From: an uncultured Lachnospiraceae bacterium
GTDB taxonomy: Bacteria > Bacillota > Clostridia > Lachnospirales > Lachnospiraceae
Direction of reading: 5' to 3'
NCBI GenBank assembly: GCA_944381405.1
Contig: CALWLA010000017.1
Span: 1-49,675, forward strand
Length of the DNA: 49,675 nt
This document shows positions 42,206-49,595 of this stretch, piece after piece. Made by a program: the position numbers and the translations under genes. The notes under the pieces are model-generated. The model was not told the DNA's origin, did no database searches, and saw nothing but the letters and a program-made list of their open reading frames with translations. Position 1 is the stretch's first letter; each line of letters opens with the position of its first letter.

Positions 42206-42512
42206 GTCCTTCCACCTCCAAAAGCGCTTCGTTCATCCATGCCAGGGCTTCCTCGATGCCCTGGTCGGAAAAAGCAAAGCTTTTCTGCCGGATCTGCGCC
42301 TCATCCGTCTCGCCATAGGCAAAGGGCTCCGGCCAGAGGCTGCAGAGCAGGACTCTTTCCCCTTCTGTTCCTTCCTCCGGGTCCTTTTTTTCCATCCGGA
42401 ACCGAAGGCCTCCCTTTGAACCCGTATACGCTGACTTTTTCAAAAAGGAAAGGGGCAGGATATCGTGCCGCGTGATGCTTTTGCTGATAAATTCCTCTTT
42501 AATGACAGTCAT
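42198..42512 (-). CDS. Uncharacterised 104-residue protein between polA and coaE
   Basis: I do not recognise a named family. From ATG 42512 (MTVIKEEF) the protein is soluble and mixed in character: a basic N-terminal third with ILPLSFLKKSAYTGSKGGLRFR, an acidic middle, and a helical C-terminus with GIEEALAWMNEALLEVEG. It overlaps polA by 14 bp and coaE by 8 bp, so coding between two core genes is near certain. The pattern SFLKKSAYTGS-GLRFR followed by WPEPFAYG looks like a small conserved family of Clostridia, a recollection I cannot verify. Confidence 0.8.
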   Translation of the reverse strand: MTVIKEEFISKSITRHDILPLSFLKKSAYTGSKGGLRFRMEKKDPEEGTEGERVLLCSLWPEPFAYGETDEAQIRQKSFAFSDQGIEEALAWMNEALLEVEGHE

Positions 42513-45258
42513 ACCAGTTGTCTCCTGACTGGACGTCCACCGCAAGCTTTACGGAAAGCTCAGCGGCCTCCTCCATCAATTTTTTCACCATGGCCTTTAC
42601 TTCCGCAAGCTCCTCCGGAGCCGTTTCGATCAGAAGCTCGTCGTGGACCTGCAGCACGATATGGGATTTCATGGGCTCCCGGATCCTCTCTCCCTCTGGC
42701 GTGAGGCCCGAAAGGGCCATGTTCACCCGGTTCATGGCGATCTTCATGATATCCGCCGCAGTGCCCTGGATGGGGGAATTCATGGCCACCCGCTCCCCGA
42801 AGCTGCGCTGCATGAAATTAGAGGAGGAAAGCTCCGGAATGGGCCGGATGCGTCCGAAGAAGGTCCGGACAAAACCGTTTTCCTTGGCGTGGGCCACCTG
42901 ATCGTCCAGAAATTTCTTTACGCCCGGATAGGTCTCAAAATATTTGTTGATGTAACCCTTGGCCTCCTTCTGGCTGATGCTGAGGCCCTCTCCCAGACCG
43001 TAAGCGGAAATGCCGTAGACGATGCCGAAATTCACCGCCTTGGCGTTCCGGCGCATTTCCGGCGTCACATCGGAAAGGGGCACATGGAACACCTCCGAGG
43101 CAGTCAGGGCATGGATATCCACCGCGTCCCGATAGGCGTTTATAAGCTTTTCGTCTCCGGAAAGGGCCGCCAGGATCCGAAGCTCCACCTGGCTGTAGTC
43201 CGCATCCACAAAGGTATGGCCCTCGGCGGGGATGAATACCTTCCGTAGCTCCTTTCCCTCCTCCGTCCGCACCGGGATGTTCTGCAGGTTGGGATCCGTG
43301 GAGGAAATACGGCCTGTGGCGGTAATGGTCTGGTTAAAAGTTCCATGGATCCTGCCGTCGCCGCTGATAAAGGCGGAAAGGCCCACCGCATAGGTGGAGT
43401 AAAGCTTGCTGAGGGCCCTGTACCGGAGGATCTTTTCCACCACCGGATACTCCGGTGCCAGCTTCTGCAGCACATCCGCCGCTGTGGAATAGCCGGTCTT
43501 GGTCTTCTTTCCGCCCTTCATGCCCAGTTTTTCAAACAGCACCGTGCCCAGCTGCTGGGGGGAATTGAGGTTGAAGCGCTCGCCTGTTTCCGCAAAGATC
43601 TCCGCCTCCACGGCGTCGATCTGTTTTTTCAAAAGCTCCGCATATTCGGAAAGGGCGTTCTCGTCCACCCGTATCCCTTCCCGCTCCATATCCGAAAGGC
43701 TGTAGCAAAGGGGCATCTCCACCTCTTTGAAAAGCCGTTCCATGCCCTTGTCCTTAAGCTGCCGCAAAAGCTCCTTTTTTGCCATCAGAGGGATATAGGC
43801 CAGTTGGGCAAGCAAAGATGCCGCATGCTCTGAAAGAGCTGTCTCCCGCTCCCCTGGGCCCTCTGCCGTATCCTCCTTCCGGGCCTTTTTCTTTTCCGTG
43901 GCTTCCCCGAAAAGGGCCTTCAGCAGATCGTTTTTCCCGATGAGCTCTCCGGCGCCCGGCACCTGCAGCCCCAGATAGTCCCTGGCGATGTCCTCCTGAT
44001 CGTAGCTGTCCTTCAAGGGATTCAGCAGATAGGCGGCGATGGAAAGATCCAGGATCCTGCTGCTGCGCCGGATGGGAAGATAAGGCAGCTGCTCCTTCAG
44101 ATTCAGGGTGCAAAGCTCCAGTCCCTTCCGGGCTGCCTCAGACAGCAACTCCCCTGCATCCTGCAAAAGCCTGTCTGCCGGATAGTCCTCTGAGGACCGG
44201 AACACATACAGCCGGTCCCTGGAAAGGCAAAGGGCAAAGGCTGTCCGCTCCTTTTCGGAAAGCAGGAAAAATCCCAGGGCCTTTTCCAAAAGGGCGTCCT
44301 TTAAGGCCACTGCCCCCAGAAAGGGATCCGTCACAAGCTTCGGCGAAGGCAGTTTTTCTTCCTGTGCCTTGGAAGCGCCCTTTTCTTCCATTTTTGCGGA
44401 AAACCTGGCAGCGATGGTCTTGAACTCATACTGCTTCATAAGCTCCAGGGCTTTTTCGTTGTACATGTCCGCAACCGCCGCCTGCTCGTAGGTAAAGTCG
44501 ATGGGCACCTCCGTGATGATGGTGGCGAGCTTCTTGGAAAGCTGCGCCATGTCATAGTGCTCCGCAAGGGCCTTCTGGGCCCGTTTTGGCACCTCATCGA
44601 TATGGGCGTAGGCGTTTTCGATGCTGTGGAACTGCTGGATAATGGTCCGGGCAGTTTTTTCTCCGATGGAGGGGACTCCCGGGATGTTGTCAGAGCTGTC
44701 TCCCATAAGGCCCTTCATATCGATGAACTCCAGGGGCGTAACACCCCATTCCGCCTTTACGTCCTCAGGATAATACTGGAAGACCTCCGTTCTCCCCTTG
44801 GAGGTCTTGGGGATGCTGATCTTGATGTCCTCGTCCGCAAGCTGCAAAAGATCCCGGTCTCCCGACAGCACCGTAACGGAGATTCCTTCCTTCTGGGACC
44901 TTTTTGCGATGGTGCCCAGGATATCGTCCGCCTCATACTGCTCCATGGTGAGGATGGGGATGTTCATGGCCTTAAGGATCTCCTGGATGATGGGCACCTG
45001 CTCCCGAAGCTCCTCCGGCATTTCCTTTCTGGTGCCCTTGTAACCGGAAAAAAGCTCCGTCCGGAAGGTATGTCTGGACAGATCAAAGGCCACCGCCAGA
45101 TGGTCCGCCTGTTCCTCGTCGATGACCTTGAACAAAATATTAAGGAACCCATACACCGCGTTGGTATGGATTCCCCTGGAGCTTGTGAGCATCGGGATGC
45201 CGTAAAAGGCTCTGGACAGAATGCTGTGTCCGTCGATCAGCAGAAGTTTTCCCTGCAT
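42499..45258 (-). CDS. polA: DNA polymerase I
   Basis: A 919-residue Pol I: 5'-3' exonuclease domain (1-300, MQGKLLLIDGHSILSRAFYG, then EADDILGT, GLMGDSSDNIPGVPSIGEKTA), a central 3'-5' exonuclease-like domain (about 320-510) and the polymerase domain with DYSQVELRILAALS, AVNFGIVYGISAYG and QVHDELL. The central domain lacks the DxE metal motif, so proofreading is probably lost, as in Bacillus and Thermus Pol I. It acts in Okazaki fragment processing and repair. The leader holds a duplicated hairpin module. Confidence 0.96.
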   Translation of the reverse strand: MQGKLLLIDGHSILSRAFYGIPMLTSSRGIHTNAVYGFLNILFKVIDEEQADHLAVAFDLSRHTFRTELFSGYKGTRKEMPEELREQVPIIQEILKAMNIPILTMEQYEADDILGTIAKRSQKEGISVTVLSGDRDLLQLADEDIKISIPKTSKGRTEVFQYYPEDVKAEWGVTPLEFIDMKGLMGDSSDNIPGVPSIGEKTARTIIQQFHSIENAYAHIDEVPKRAQKALAEHYDMAQLSKKLATIITEVPIDFTYEQAAVADMYNEKALELMKQYEFKTIAARFSAKMEEKGASKAQEEKLPSPKLVTDPFLGAVALKDALLEKALGFFLLSEKERTAFALCLSRDRLYVFRSSEDYPADRLLQDAGELLSEAARKGLELCTLNLKEQLPYLPIRRSSRILDLSIAAYLLNPLKDSYDQEDIARDYLGLQVPGAGELIGKNDLLKALFGEATEKKKARKEDTAEGPGERETALSEHAASLLAQLAYIPLMAKKELLRQLKDKGMERLFKEVEMPLCYSLSDMEREGIRVDENALSEYAELLKKQIDAVEAEIFAETGERFNLNSPQQLGTVLFEKLGMKGGKKTKTGYSTAADVLQKLAPEYPVVEKILRYRALSKLYSTYAVGLSAFISGDGRIHGTFNQTITATGRISSTDPNLQNIPVRTEEGKELRKVFIPAEGHTFVDADYSQVELRILAALSGDEKLINAYRDAVDIHALTASEVFHVPLSDVTPEMRRNAKAVNFGIVYGISAYGLGEGLSISQKEAKGYINKYFETYPGVKKFLDDQVAHAKENGFVRTFFGRIRPIPELSSSNFMQRSFGERVAMNSPIQGTAADIMKIAMNRVNMALSGLTPEGERIREPMKSHIVLQVHDELLIETAPEELAEVKAMVKKLMEEAAELSVKLAVDVQSGDNWYDCH

Positions 45259-45263
45259 CTATT

Positions 45264-45375
45264 TACTCCTTTCCTGCCGTGTACTTCACGGCATAGAGGG
45301 ATGCCGCTTTTGCGGCGTACTCCTTTCCTTGATTCCGCCGTGTTTCTCACGGCATGGAGGGATACCCGAAGGGTG
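45264..45375. repeat. Tandem duplicated hairpin module in the polA leader
   Basis: Two imperfect copies, 45264-45317 and 45318-45375. Each has TACTCCTTTCCT, then GCCGTG/CACGGC as a hairpin, then AGGGAT, then a second, non-identical hairpin (CCGC/GCGG in copy 1, ACCC/GGGT in copy 2). On the mRNA strand each copy ends with a GAAAGGAGTA ribosome-site sequence; the second on the transcript is the true polA site 4 nt before the ATG. Confidence 0.8.
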
Positions 45376-45399
45376 TTTCCTGCCCGCCGCAAGGCGTAT

Positions 45400-45738
45400 T
45401 TATCTGAAGATCAGAATATGAAGAAACAAAAGGCCGCAGAAAAGAATGCTCCAAAAGCACAGGGTATCCATGGCATAGGTAAACACCCGCACCACCCGGA
45501 TGACCTGGATATGGCGCCGGTCTTTCTGAAGCATGCTTTCATAAGCACGGCTGATATTATAGTCGTGATTTTCTTCCTCCAGGATCCCGATGCCTTCGCT
45601 GACGATGAAATTGATCTCCAGCTCCTCCCGGCAGGTCTCGCACTGAGAAAGATGGCGGAGAAATTCGTTCAGTTCGTCATCGGAAAGGGATTTGGCAAAA
45701 TATGCGTTGATATTTTTTCTGAACGTCAAGCAATCCAT
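45400..45738 (-). CDS. Small zinc-finger (zf-HC2-like) membrane protein, possible anti-sigma factor
   Basis: A 112-residue protein: an N-terminal region with HLSQCETCREEL, giving the H-x3-C-x2-C motif of anti-sigma zinc fingers, an earlier Cys (MDCLTF), a charged middle and one C-terminal membrane helix (about 87-110, SILFCGLLFLHILIF). This is the layout of ZAS-type anti-sigma factors, but no ECF sigma gene is nearby and the extracytoplasmic part is nearly nil. GTG 45744, two codons upstream, could also be the start and has a better-placed purine-rich site. Confidence 0.75.
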   Translation of the reverse strand: MDCLTFRKNINAYFAKSLSDDELNEFLRHLSQCETCREELEINFIVSEGIGILEEENHDYNISRAYESMLQKDRRHIQVIRVVRVFTYAMDTLCFWSILFCGLLFLHILIFR

Positions 45739-45798
45739 GGCCACATCATACCATTTCCGGCTGCGGAATTCAAGGCTGGGAGATCAGGGAAGGACGGC

Positions 45799-46788
45799 TC
45801 AGACGCCCGCCATCAGGTGCATGTTCCGGATCCTGCCGTCGGAGATTTCCTCCATGACGGAAAAGCCGTGGGGCTCCAGAAAATCGCTTTCAGAACCGCT
45901 TAATCCTTCCTGGCGAAGGAAGCGGGCCACCCCCTGGCAAAGACGCTCCACCGCTTCAAAGGTTTCTTTTCCTTCCTGATATTCCCTGAGCAAAAGCCCG
46001 GAAAGCATACCTGCCTCTTCCTTAAGCAGCGGCAGCTCTGAGAGCATCCAGAACTGCCATTTGTAATAGGGCTGATAGCAACGGTTCAAAAGAAACAGCA
46101 TGCCGCAGGCATGATCGATGAACTGGGAAAGGGCCAGGGCCGCCGCCTCTCGCTGTCCGTGCTTTAAACACCGCTCATAGTTATACTGTCCGGACTGGGC
46201 CATGAGCGCTGCTCTGGCTGCGATCTTTTTCAGCCATACGTCCTTCGGAAAACCGGAGGCAAAGGCTTTCCGGATGCCGGTAAAGTCTCCGGAACCATCC
46301 AAAAACACCGCTCCGTTTACCGTCTGAGCCAGGGCATATTCCGGAATGGAAAACCATTGCATGGGATCCTCCGGAGGACAGGGAAAGCGGGTCAGCCGGA
46401 CAAAAAAATCCGGGATGGCAAATACGCCCTTCCTGGCCCGGCCGAGGTATTCTGAAGGCAGCCGTTTCCTTCCCTCAAAGGTTTCCGGCAGCTTTTGATA
46501 AGCCCTGTAGAGCCTGAAACCGAACTGTTCATAATCCTCCCGGGAAAGCCAGAGGCAGAAACCCGGGTCGTAGTCGTGATCCTCCGAGACAGCGTCATCG
46601 TAGCCGAAACACTCCGACCCTTCCCCGCAGATTCCTGCGGCGATCCGCTCCAGAAGCTCCGGAAACTGCTGCCGCAGCATGGGAAGTCCATGGGCCTCAA
46701 AAAAGCGCCGGGAAAGGCCGATTCCCTTTCCCTCCCGGTCCTTCTGCTCATAAGCCCTTTTTGCCCCTGGATTTTCCTCAAGCCTCAT
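45799..46788 (-). CDS. DUF4037 protein with nucleotidyltransferase-like motif
   Basis: A 329-residue protein matching DUF4037. The region GSECFGYDDAVSEDHDYDPGF (about residues 56-76) resembles a nucleotidyltransferase core: G-S, then an acidic DHDYD cluster. A C-terminal alpha-helical part (about 200-310) contains conserved aromatic residues (NRCYQPYYKWQFWM). Function unknown; it could modify a small molecule, RNA or protein with a nucleotide. It overlaps the TPR gene upstream by 11 bp, so the two are coexpressed. Confidence 0.82.
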   Translation of the reverse strand: MRLEENPGAKRAYEQKDREGKGIGLSRRFFEAHGLPMLRQQFPELLERIAAGICGEGSECFGYDDAVSEDHDYDPGFCLWLSREDYEQFGFRLYRAYQKLPETFEGRKRLPSEYLGRARKGVFAIPDFFVRLTRFPCPPEDPMQWFSIPEYALAQTVNGAVFLDGSGDFTGIRKAFASGFPKDVWLKKIAARAALMAQSGQYNYERCLKHGQREAAALALSQFIDHACGMLFLLNRCYQPYYKWQFWMLSELPLLKEEAGMLSGLLLREYQEGKETFEAVERLCQGVARFLRQEGLSGSESDFLEPHGFSVMEEISDGRIRNMHLMAGV

Positions 46789-47518
46789 GCCGTCCGCTCC
46801 TGTTGCTCTGATAGATCTCCTCCGCCCGGCGGCTAAGTTCCTCCTCCATCAGGAAAAAGCCATAGTAGCCAAAGGTTCCGGCGCATTTCCGGCAGTTGAA
46901 AGCGTAATAGGCGTTCCGTTTTACGGAAGGGTCCTCAAAGCATTCCCATGCTTTTTGCAAAAGGGCGCTGGTCTTTTTCTCATCCTTCTGCCACCGGTCG
47001 TAAAGCACCGCCAGATTCACATAGGTGACGCCGATCTCAAGGCGGCTTTCCGGAAGCGTCTCCATGATGGACATGGCCTCCATGAAATAAGCCTCTGCGT
47101 TCTTATAATCCCCTGTGTCGGAAAGGGCCAGGGCCAGGTTGTTGTAAAGCCCTGCAAAACGGTAATCTCCCGGGAGCAGGAATTTTTCGTAAAGCCGCTC
47201 CGCTTCCTCATAGTAGGGCAGGCTTTCCTCCGTTTTTCCAAAGGCCTTCAGCGTGGTGGCCCCGTTCAGATAAGTGGTGGCCGCCGTAACGCTTTCCACG
47301 ATCTGCTGCCGGGCCAGAAGGGCGATGCCATCTCTCACAGCGGCAAGTCCCCGTTCCTGATCTCCCCGGTTTCTGTAAAAGCCCATCATCTCGTTCAGCA
47401 CCGTAAGCTCCGTCTGCCAGTCGCCCGAACTGCGGCAGGTTTCCAGGCAGTCCGAAAGCCAACGGTCCGCCTCGTCTCCCCGGTCCATATCCAGAAGCCT
47501 GTCCAGTTCCTTTACCAC
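46778..47518 (-). CDS. TPR-repeat protein partner of the DUF4037 gene
   Basis: About 246 residues of tetratricopeptide repeats: paired helices such as YLNGATTLKAFGKTEESLPYYEEAERLY, LYNNLALALSDTGDYKNAEAYFMEAM and TYVNLAVLYDRWQKDEKKTSALLQKA, with a Cys-x2-Cys near the C-terminus (NCRKC). The open frame extends upstream into the reductase gene, so the start is uncertain: GTG 47518 (after a GAGG) is chosen; ATG 47488 is the alternative. TPR domains bind proteins, so it may present substrates to the DUF4037 protein. Confidence 0.78.
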   Translation of the reverse strand: MVKELDRLLDMDRGDEADRWLSDCLETCRSSGDWQTELTVLNEMMGFYRNRGDQERGLAAVRDGIALLARQQIVESVTAATTYLNGATTLKAFGKTEESLPYYEEAERLYEKFLLPGDYRFAGLYNNLALALSDTGDYKNAEAYFMEAMSIMETLPESRLEIGVTYVNLAVLYDRWQKDEKKTSALLQKAWECFEDPSVKRNAYYAFNCRKCAGTFGYYGFFLMEEELSRRAEEIYQSNRSGRHEA

Positions 47519-47555
47519 CGCCTCGCCGGAAAGGCCGCTCCGGCCGCAGTCCCCC

Positions 47556-48398
47556 CTACCCAAGGGACACCCGCTCTCTGTCCGGATGCTCTCCGGACCA
47601 TCCGGTCTGGGGCATGGTGGAGATCCGGTACATATCTTCTTTGGAAATCTCGAAGGAAAGGTAATCCTGGTTTTCCAGCATCCGTTCATAGGAGGAAGCC
47701 TTGGGCAGAGGCTGCACCCCTCTTTGATAAACGTAGCGGAGGCAAAGCTTTGCTGCGGACACGCCGTATTGCTCAGCCATTTCCAGGATCATGGGGTCTT
47801 TCAGCACCCGCGCCCTGCCGAGAGGGCTCCAGGCCTGCACCAGGATGCCTTTTTCTTTGCAGTAGGCCACTGCGGCTTCCTGGGTATATCCGGGATGAAA
47901 CTCCAGCTGATCCACCGCAGGCATCACCTGAGCCTTTTTCAGAAGGGGTTCCATGTGCTGGGGAAGGAAATTGCTGAGGCCGATGGCCCGGATCTTCCCT
48001 TCCCGGTAAAGCTCCTCCATGGCACGCCAGGTATCCTGACCAAGCTCCCGCCAGTCGGTCCTCTCAAGATCCGGCCTGGGCCAGTGGATGAGATAAAGGT
48101 CCAGATAATCGGTCCCCAGGTTTGACAACGACCTCTGAAAGGCCTCCTTCGCTTCCTGATAACCCATTTCCGTCTTCCACAGCTTGGAGGCGATGAAAAA
48201 CTGCTCTCTTGGGAGCCCGCTTTCCCGCATCGCCTCTCCCAGATACCCCTCTGTTTCATAAAAGGAAGCGGTGTCGAAGTACCGGTAACCGGCCCGGATG
48301 GCTTCCTGGATCACGGCGCCGCTGTTTCCGTCTGCGGCCTTGTAGGTGCCAAAGCCGAAGACAGGGAGGCTTACGCCGTTGTTCAGTTCGTAGCTCAT
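47556..48398 (-). CDS. Aldo/keto reductase
   Basis: A 280-residue AKR from ATG 48398 (MSYELNNGVSLPVFGFGTYKA) with AGGAGG upstream. The barrel motifs are RYFDTASFYETEGYLGEAM (Asp and catalytic Tyr), ASKLWKTEMGYQ (catalytic Lys) and DLYLIHWPRP (catalytic His). NADPH-dependent reduction of aldehydes or ketones such as methylglyoxal is typical of this 2,5-diketogluconate reductase-like group; the true substrate is unknown. It overlaps the possible 5' part of the TPR gene. Confidence 0.92.
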   Translation of the reverse strand: MSYELNNGVSLPVFGFGTYKAADGNSGAVIQEAIRAGYRYFDTASFYETEGYLGEAMRESGLPREQFFIASKLWKTEMGYQEAKEAFQRSLSNLGTDYLDLYLIHWPRPDLERTDWRELGQDTWRAMEELYREGKIRAIGLSNFLPQHMEPLLKKAQVMPAVDQLEFHPGYTQEAAVAYCKEKGILVQAWSPLGRARVLKDPMILEMAEQYGVSAAKLCLRYVYQRGVQPLPKASSYERMLENQDYLSFEISKEDMYRISTMPQTGWSGEHPDRERVSLG

Positions 48399-48425
48399 GT
48401 GCTGTCCTCCTGCAGATTTTTTGTT

Positions 48426-48454
48426 ATTATATCTTTTAAAAGAGATACCGTAAA
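48426..48454 (-). promoter_or_regulatory. Promoter of the aldo/keto reductase operon with palindrome in the spacer
   Basis: TTTACG (48454-48449), 17-bp spacer, TATAAT (48431-48426) on the minus strand. The spacer contains the perfect palindrome TCTTTTAAAAGA (48432-48443), a possible operator. Confidence 0.6.
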
Positions 48455-48554
48455 GGATTTTCTCTGAAGTTATGTCCTGGTTATTTTCCAGATCATTTTG
48501 TTGCATTTATACCTTTTTTTCAGAATAGGGACACACAATTCCTTGAAAAAAAGA

Positions 48555-48583
48555 TTGACAAGCAGGTTATGGTTTATTATGAT
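48555..48583 (+). promoter_or_regulatory. Promoter of tRNA-Leu
   Basis: Perfect TTGACA (48555-48560), 17-bp spacer, TATGAT (48578-48583), ending 13 bp before the tRNA. Confidence 0.85.
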
Positions 48584-48596
48584 AATCATGCTTACT

Positions 48597-48676
48597 GCCG
48601 CTGTGGCGGAATTGGCAGACGCACTTGACTCAAAATCAAGCGGGAAACCATGCCGGTTCGAGTCCGGCCAGCGGCA
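48597..48676 (+). tRNA. tRNA-Leu (anticodon CAA)
   Basis: An 80-nt class II tRNA: acceptor stem GCCGCTG/CAGCGGC with discriminator A, D arm, anticodon stem CTTGA/TCAAG around CTCAAAA (anticodon CAA, reading UUG), a short variable arm and T arm GCCGG-TTCGAGT-CCGGC. CCA is not encoded. It is a monocistronic gene with its own promoter and terminator, and the toxin-antitoxin remnants begin just beyond it. Confidence 0.96.
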
Positions 48677-48707
48677 CTCTCTAAGTCCCTATTTATAGGG
48701 AGCTCAC

Positions 48708-48769
48708 CCACTTAAAAAGCTGTACAAATCTGTACAAGGGTATTTGCAGCTTAGAAAGTGGTTTTTTTT
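48708..48769 (+). terminator. Terminator after tRNA-Leu
   Basis: A long interrupted stem: CCACTT with AAGTGG and AAAGCTG with CAGCTT, plus an inner TGTACA/TGTACA pairing, followed by eight T. Confidence 0.8.
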
Positions 48770-48845
48770 ATGCCGTCAGCACGTCCCGTACTATCTGTGA
48801 TGTATCCTCTGTGGGCTTCTTTTTCCTTTTCCGGGAAAAACAAAC

Positions 48846-48872
48846 GGCCCATGGACCTAATGTCCATGAGCC
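48846..48872 (-). terminator. Terminator of brnA
   Basis: GGCTCATGGAC pairs with GTCCATGGGCC (one G-U type mismatch region) around a short loop; GTTTGTTTTTC follows on the minus strand. It lies about 48 bp after the brnA stop. Confidence 0.75.
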
Positions 48873-48919
48873 TTGCAGTTAAAAACCATCATCAAGATCA
48901 CTGCGGTTAAATCCCCACA

Positions 48920-49234
48920 TCATAGGCTTCTTGAGACCATATCTTTATCGTTTATCGCATTATCAAGCAGTCTGCTGAGAAAGCCTGTGTATCCCTTTCC
49001 TGTAGCTTTAGCCTTTGCCAATGTATCTGGGGATATCCTGAGAGCGATAACAGTCTTCTTATTGGCGTTTCGTCTATTTCTTGCAGCCTCTGCTATCTGA
49101 GCATACTGTTCCTCTGTAAGTTCAGGAGAATCCTCATCATAAACTATCGGCATTTTGGAAGCAGCCTCAAGCTCCATTAACTGTTCATGGGTCAATCCCT
49201 GACCTTTTACTATAGTCTTTTTAATCACTGCCAT
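48920..49234 (-). CDS. brnA: BrnA-family antitoxin
   Basis: A 104-residue protein from ATG 49234 with GAGGAGG 8 nt upstream. The C-terminal VIALRISPDTLAKAKATGKGYTGFLSRLLDNAI is the ribbon-helix-helix-like region of BrnA antitoxins, which neutralise the ribonuclease BrnT and repress their own operon. The toxin gene should precede it; only a 27-codon remnant does. The base composition is more AT-rich than the core genes, consistent with transfer. It is probably an orphan antitoxin that is still transcribed. Confidence 0.85.
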   Translation of the reverse strand: MAVIKKTIVKGQGLTHEQLMELEAASKMPIVYDEDSPELTEEQYAQIAEAARNRRNANKKTVIALRISPDTLAKAKATGKGYTGFLSRLLDNAINDKDMVSRSL

Positions 49235-49315
49235 AATAGAGCCTCCTCGCTTCTTTATGTTTAATTTTTCTTTTTCCTCGTCCCATTCAAAATTTAGTTC
49301 TTCCTGCCTTATCAT
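49235..49315 (-). pseudogene. brnT: Remnant of brnT toxin gene, fused in frame to brnA
   Basis: From ATG 49315 (GAGGA upstream) the first 27 codons encode MIRQEELNFEWDEEKEKLNIKKRGGS, which matches the start of BrnT toxins (FEWDxxKxxxNxxKHG). Instead of the remaining 65 or so residues, the reading frame passes straight into the brnA ATG. The catalytic residues of BrnT are therefore lost. The join lies in the ribosome site of brnA, suggesting a deletion between the toxin's N-terminal codons and its end. Confidence 0.75.
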
Positions 49316-49338
49316 CTATATATTCCTCATTTTTAATA

Positions 49339-49368
49339 AGTATAACTCAAAGTATTACTTTTAGTCAA
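49339..49368 (-). promoter_or_regulatory. Promoter of the brnT remnant-brnA unit
   Basis: TTGACT (49368-49363), 18-bp spacer, TATACT (49344-49339) on the minus strand, about 20 bp before the remnant start. The promoter seems intact although the toxin is gone. Confidence 0.65.
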
Positions 49369-49384
49369 TAATGGCATCAGATTT

Positions 49385-49595
49385 TCAGCCCTGAGTTTCA
49401 CGGTTCAGGGCTTTTCTATTGCTCAATGTTTCTGTACTCCGTGCAGGCATGACCGGGCTCTTCTCCACTTCATCAAAGACTTCGACGGCCTTGGCCAGAT
49501 GGCGCTCGGTGCCGCGCTTGTGGATGAGCATCCGCAGCATTTTTCTTTGACAGGTTGCGGATCAAATCTTTCAGCCGTCTGGCTGTCTTTATCAT
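49385..49595 (-). pseudogene. Gutted abiEii-like nucleotidyltransferase toxin gene
   Basis: From ATG 49595 the product begins MIKTARRLKDLIRNLSKK, which resembles the start of AbiEii/AbiGii nucleotidyltransferase toxins, then leaves the expected sequence and stops at 49473. A second frame entered about 55 nt in encodes LIHKRGTERHLAKAVEVFDEVEKSPVM, which resembles the C-terminal part of such toxins, and ends at 49385. The whole remnant is about 210 bp, against the 700-900 bp of a full gene, so the catalytic middle has been deleted. Confidence 0.6.

Noticed and set aside
48770-48870. Minus-strand tail ending KKKPTEDTSQIVRDVLTA before a stop
   Set aside because: It looks like the end of a basic protein, but upstream it runs through the brnA terminator hairpin with no start or domain, so it is not supported as a gene.
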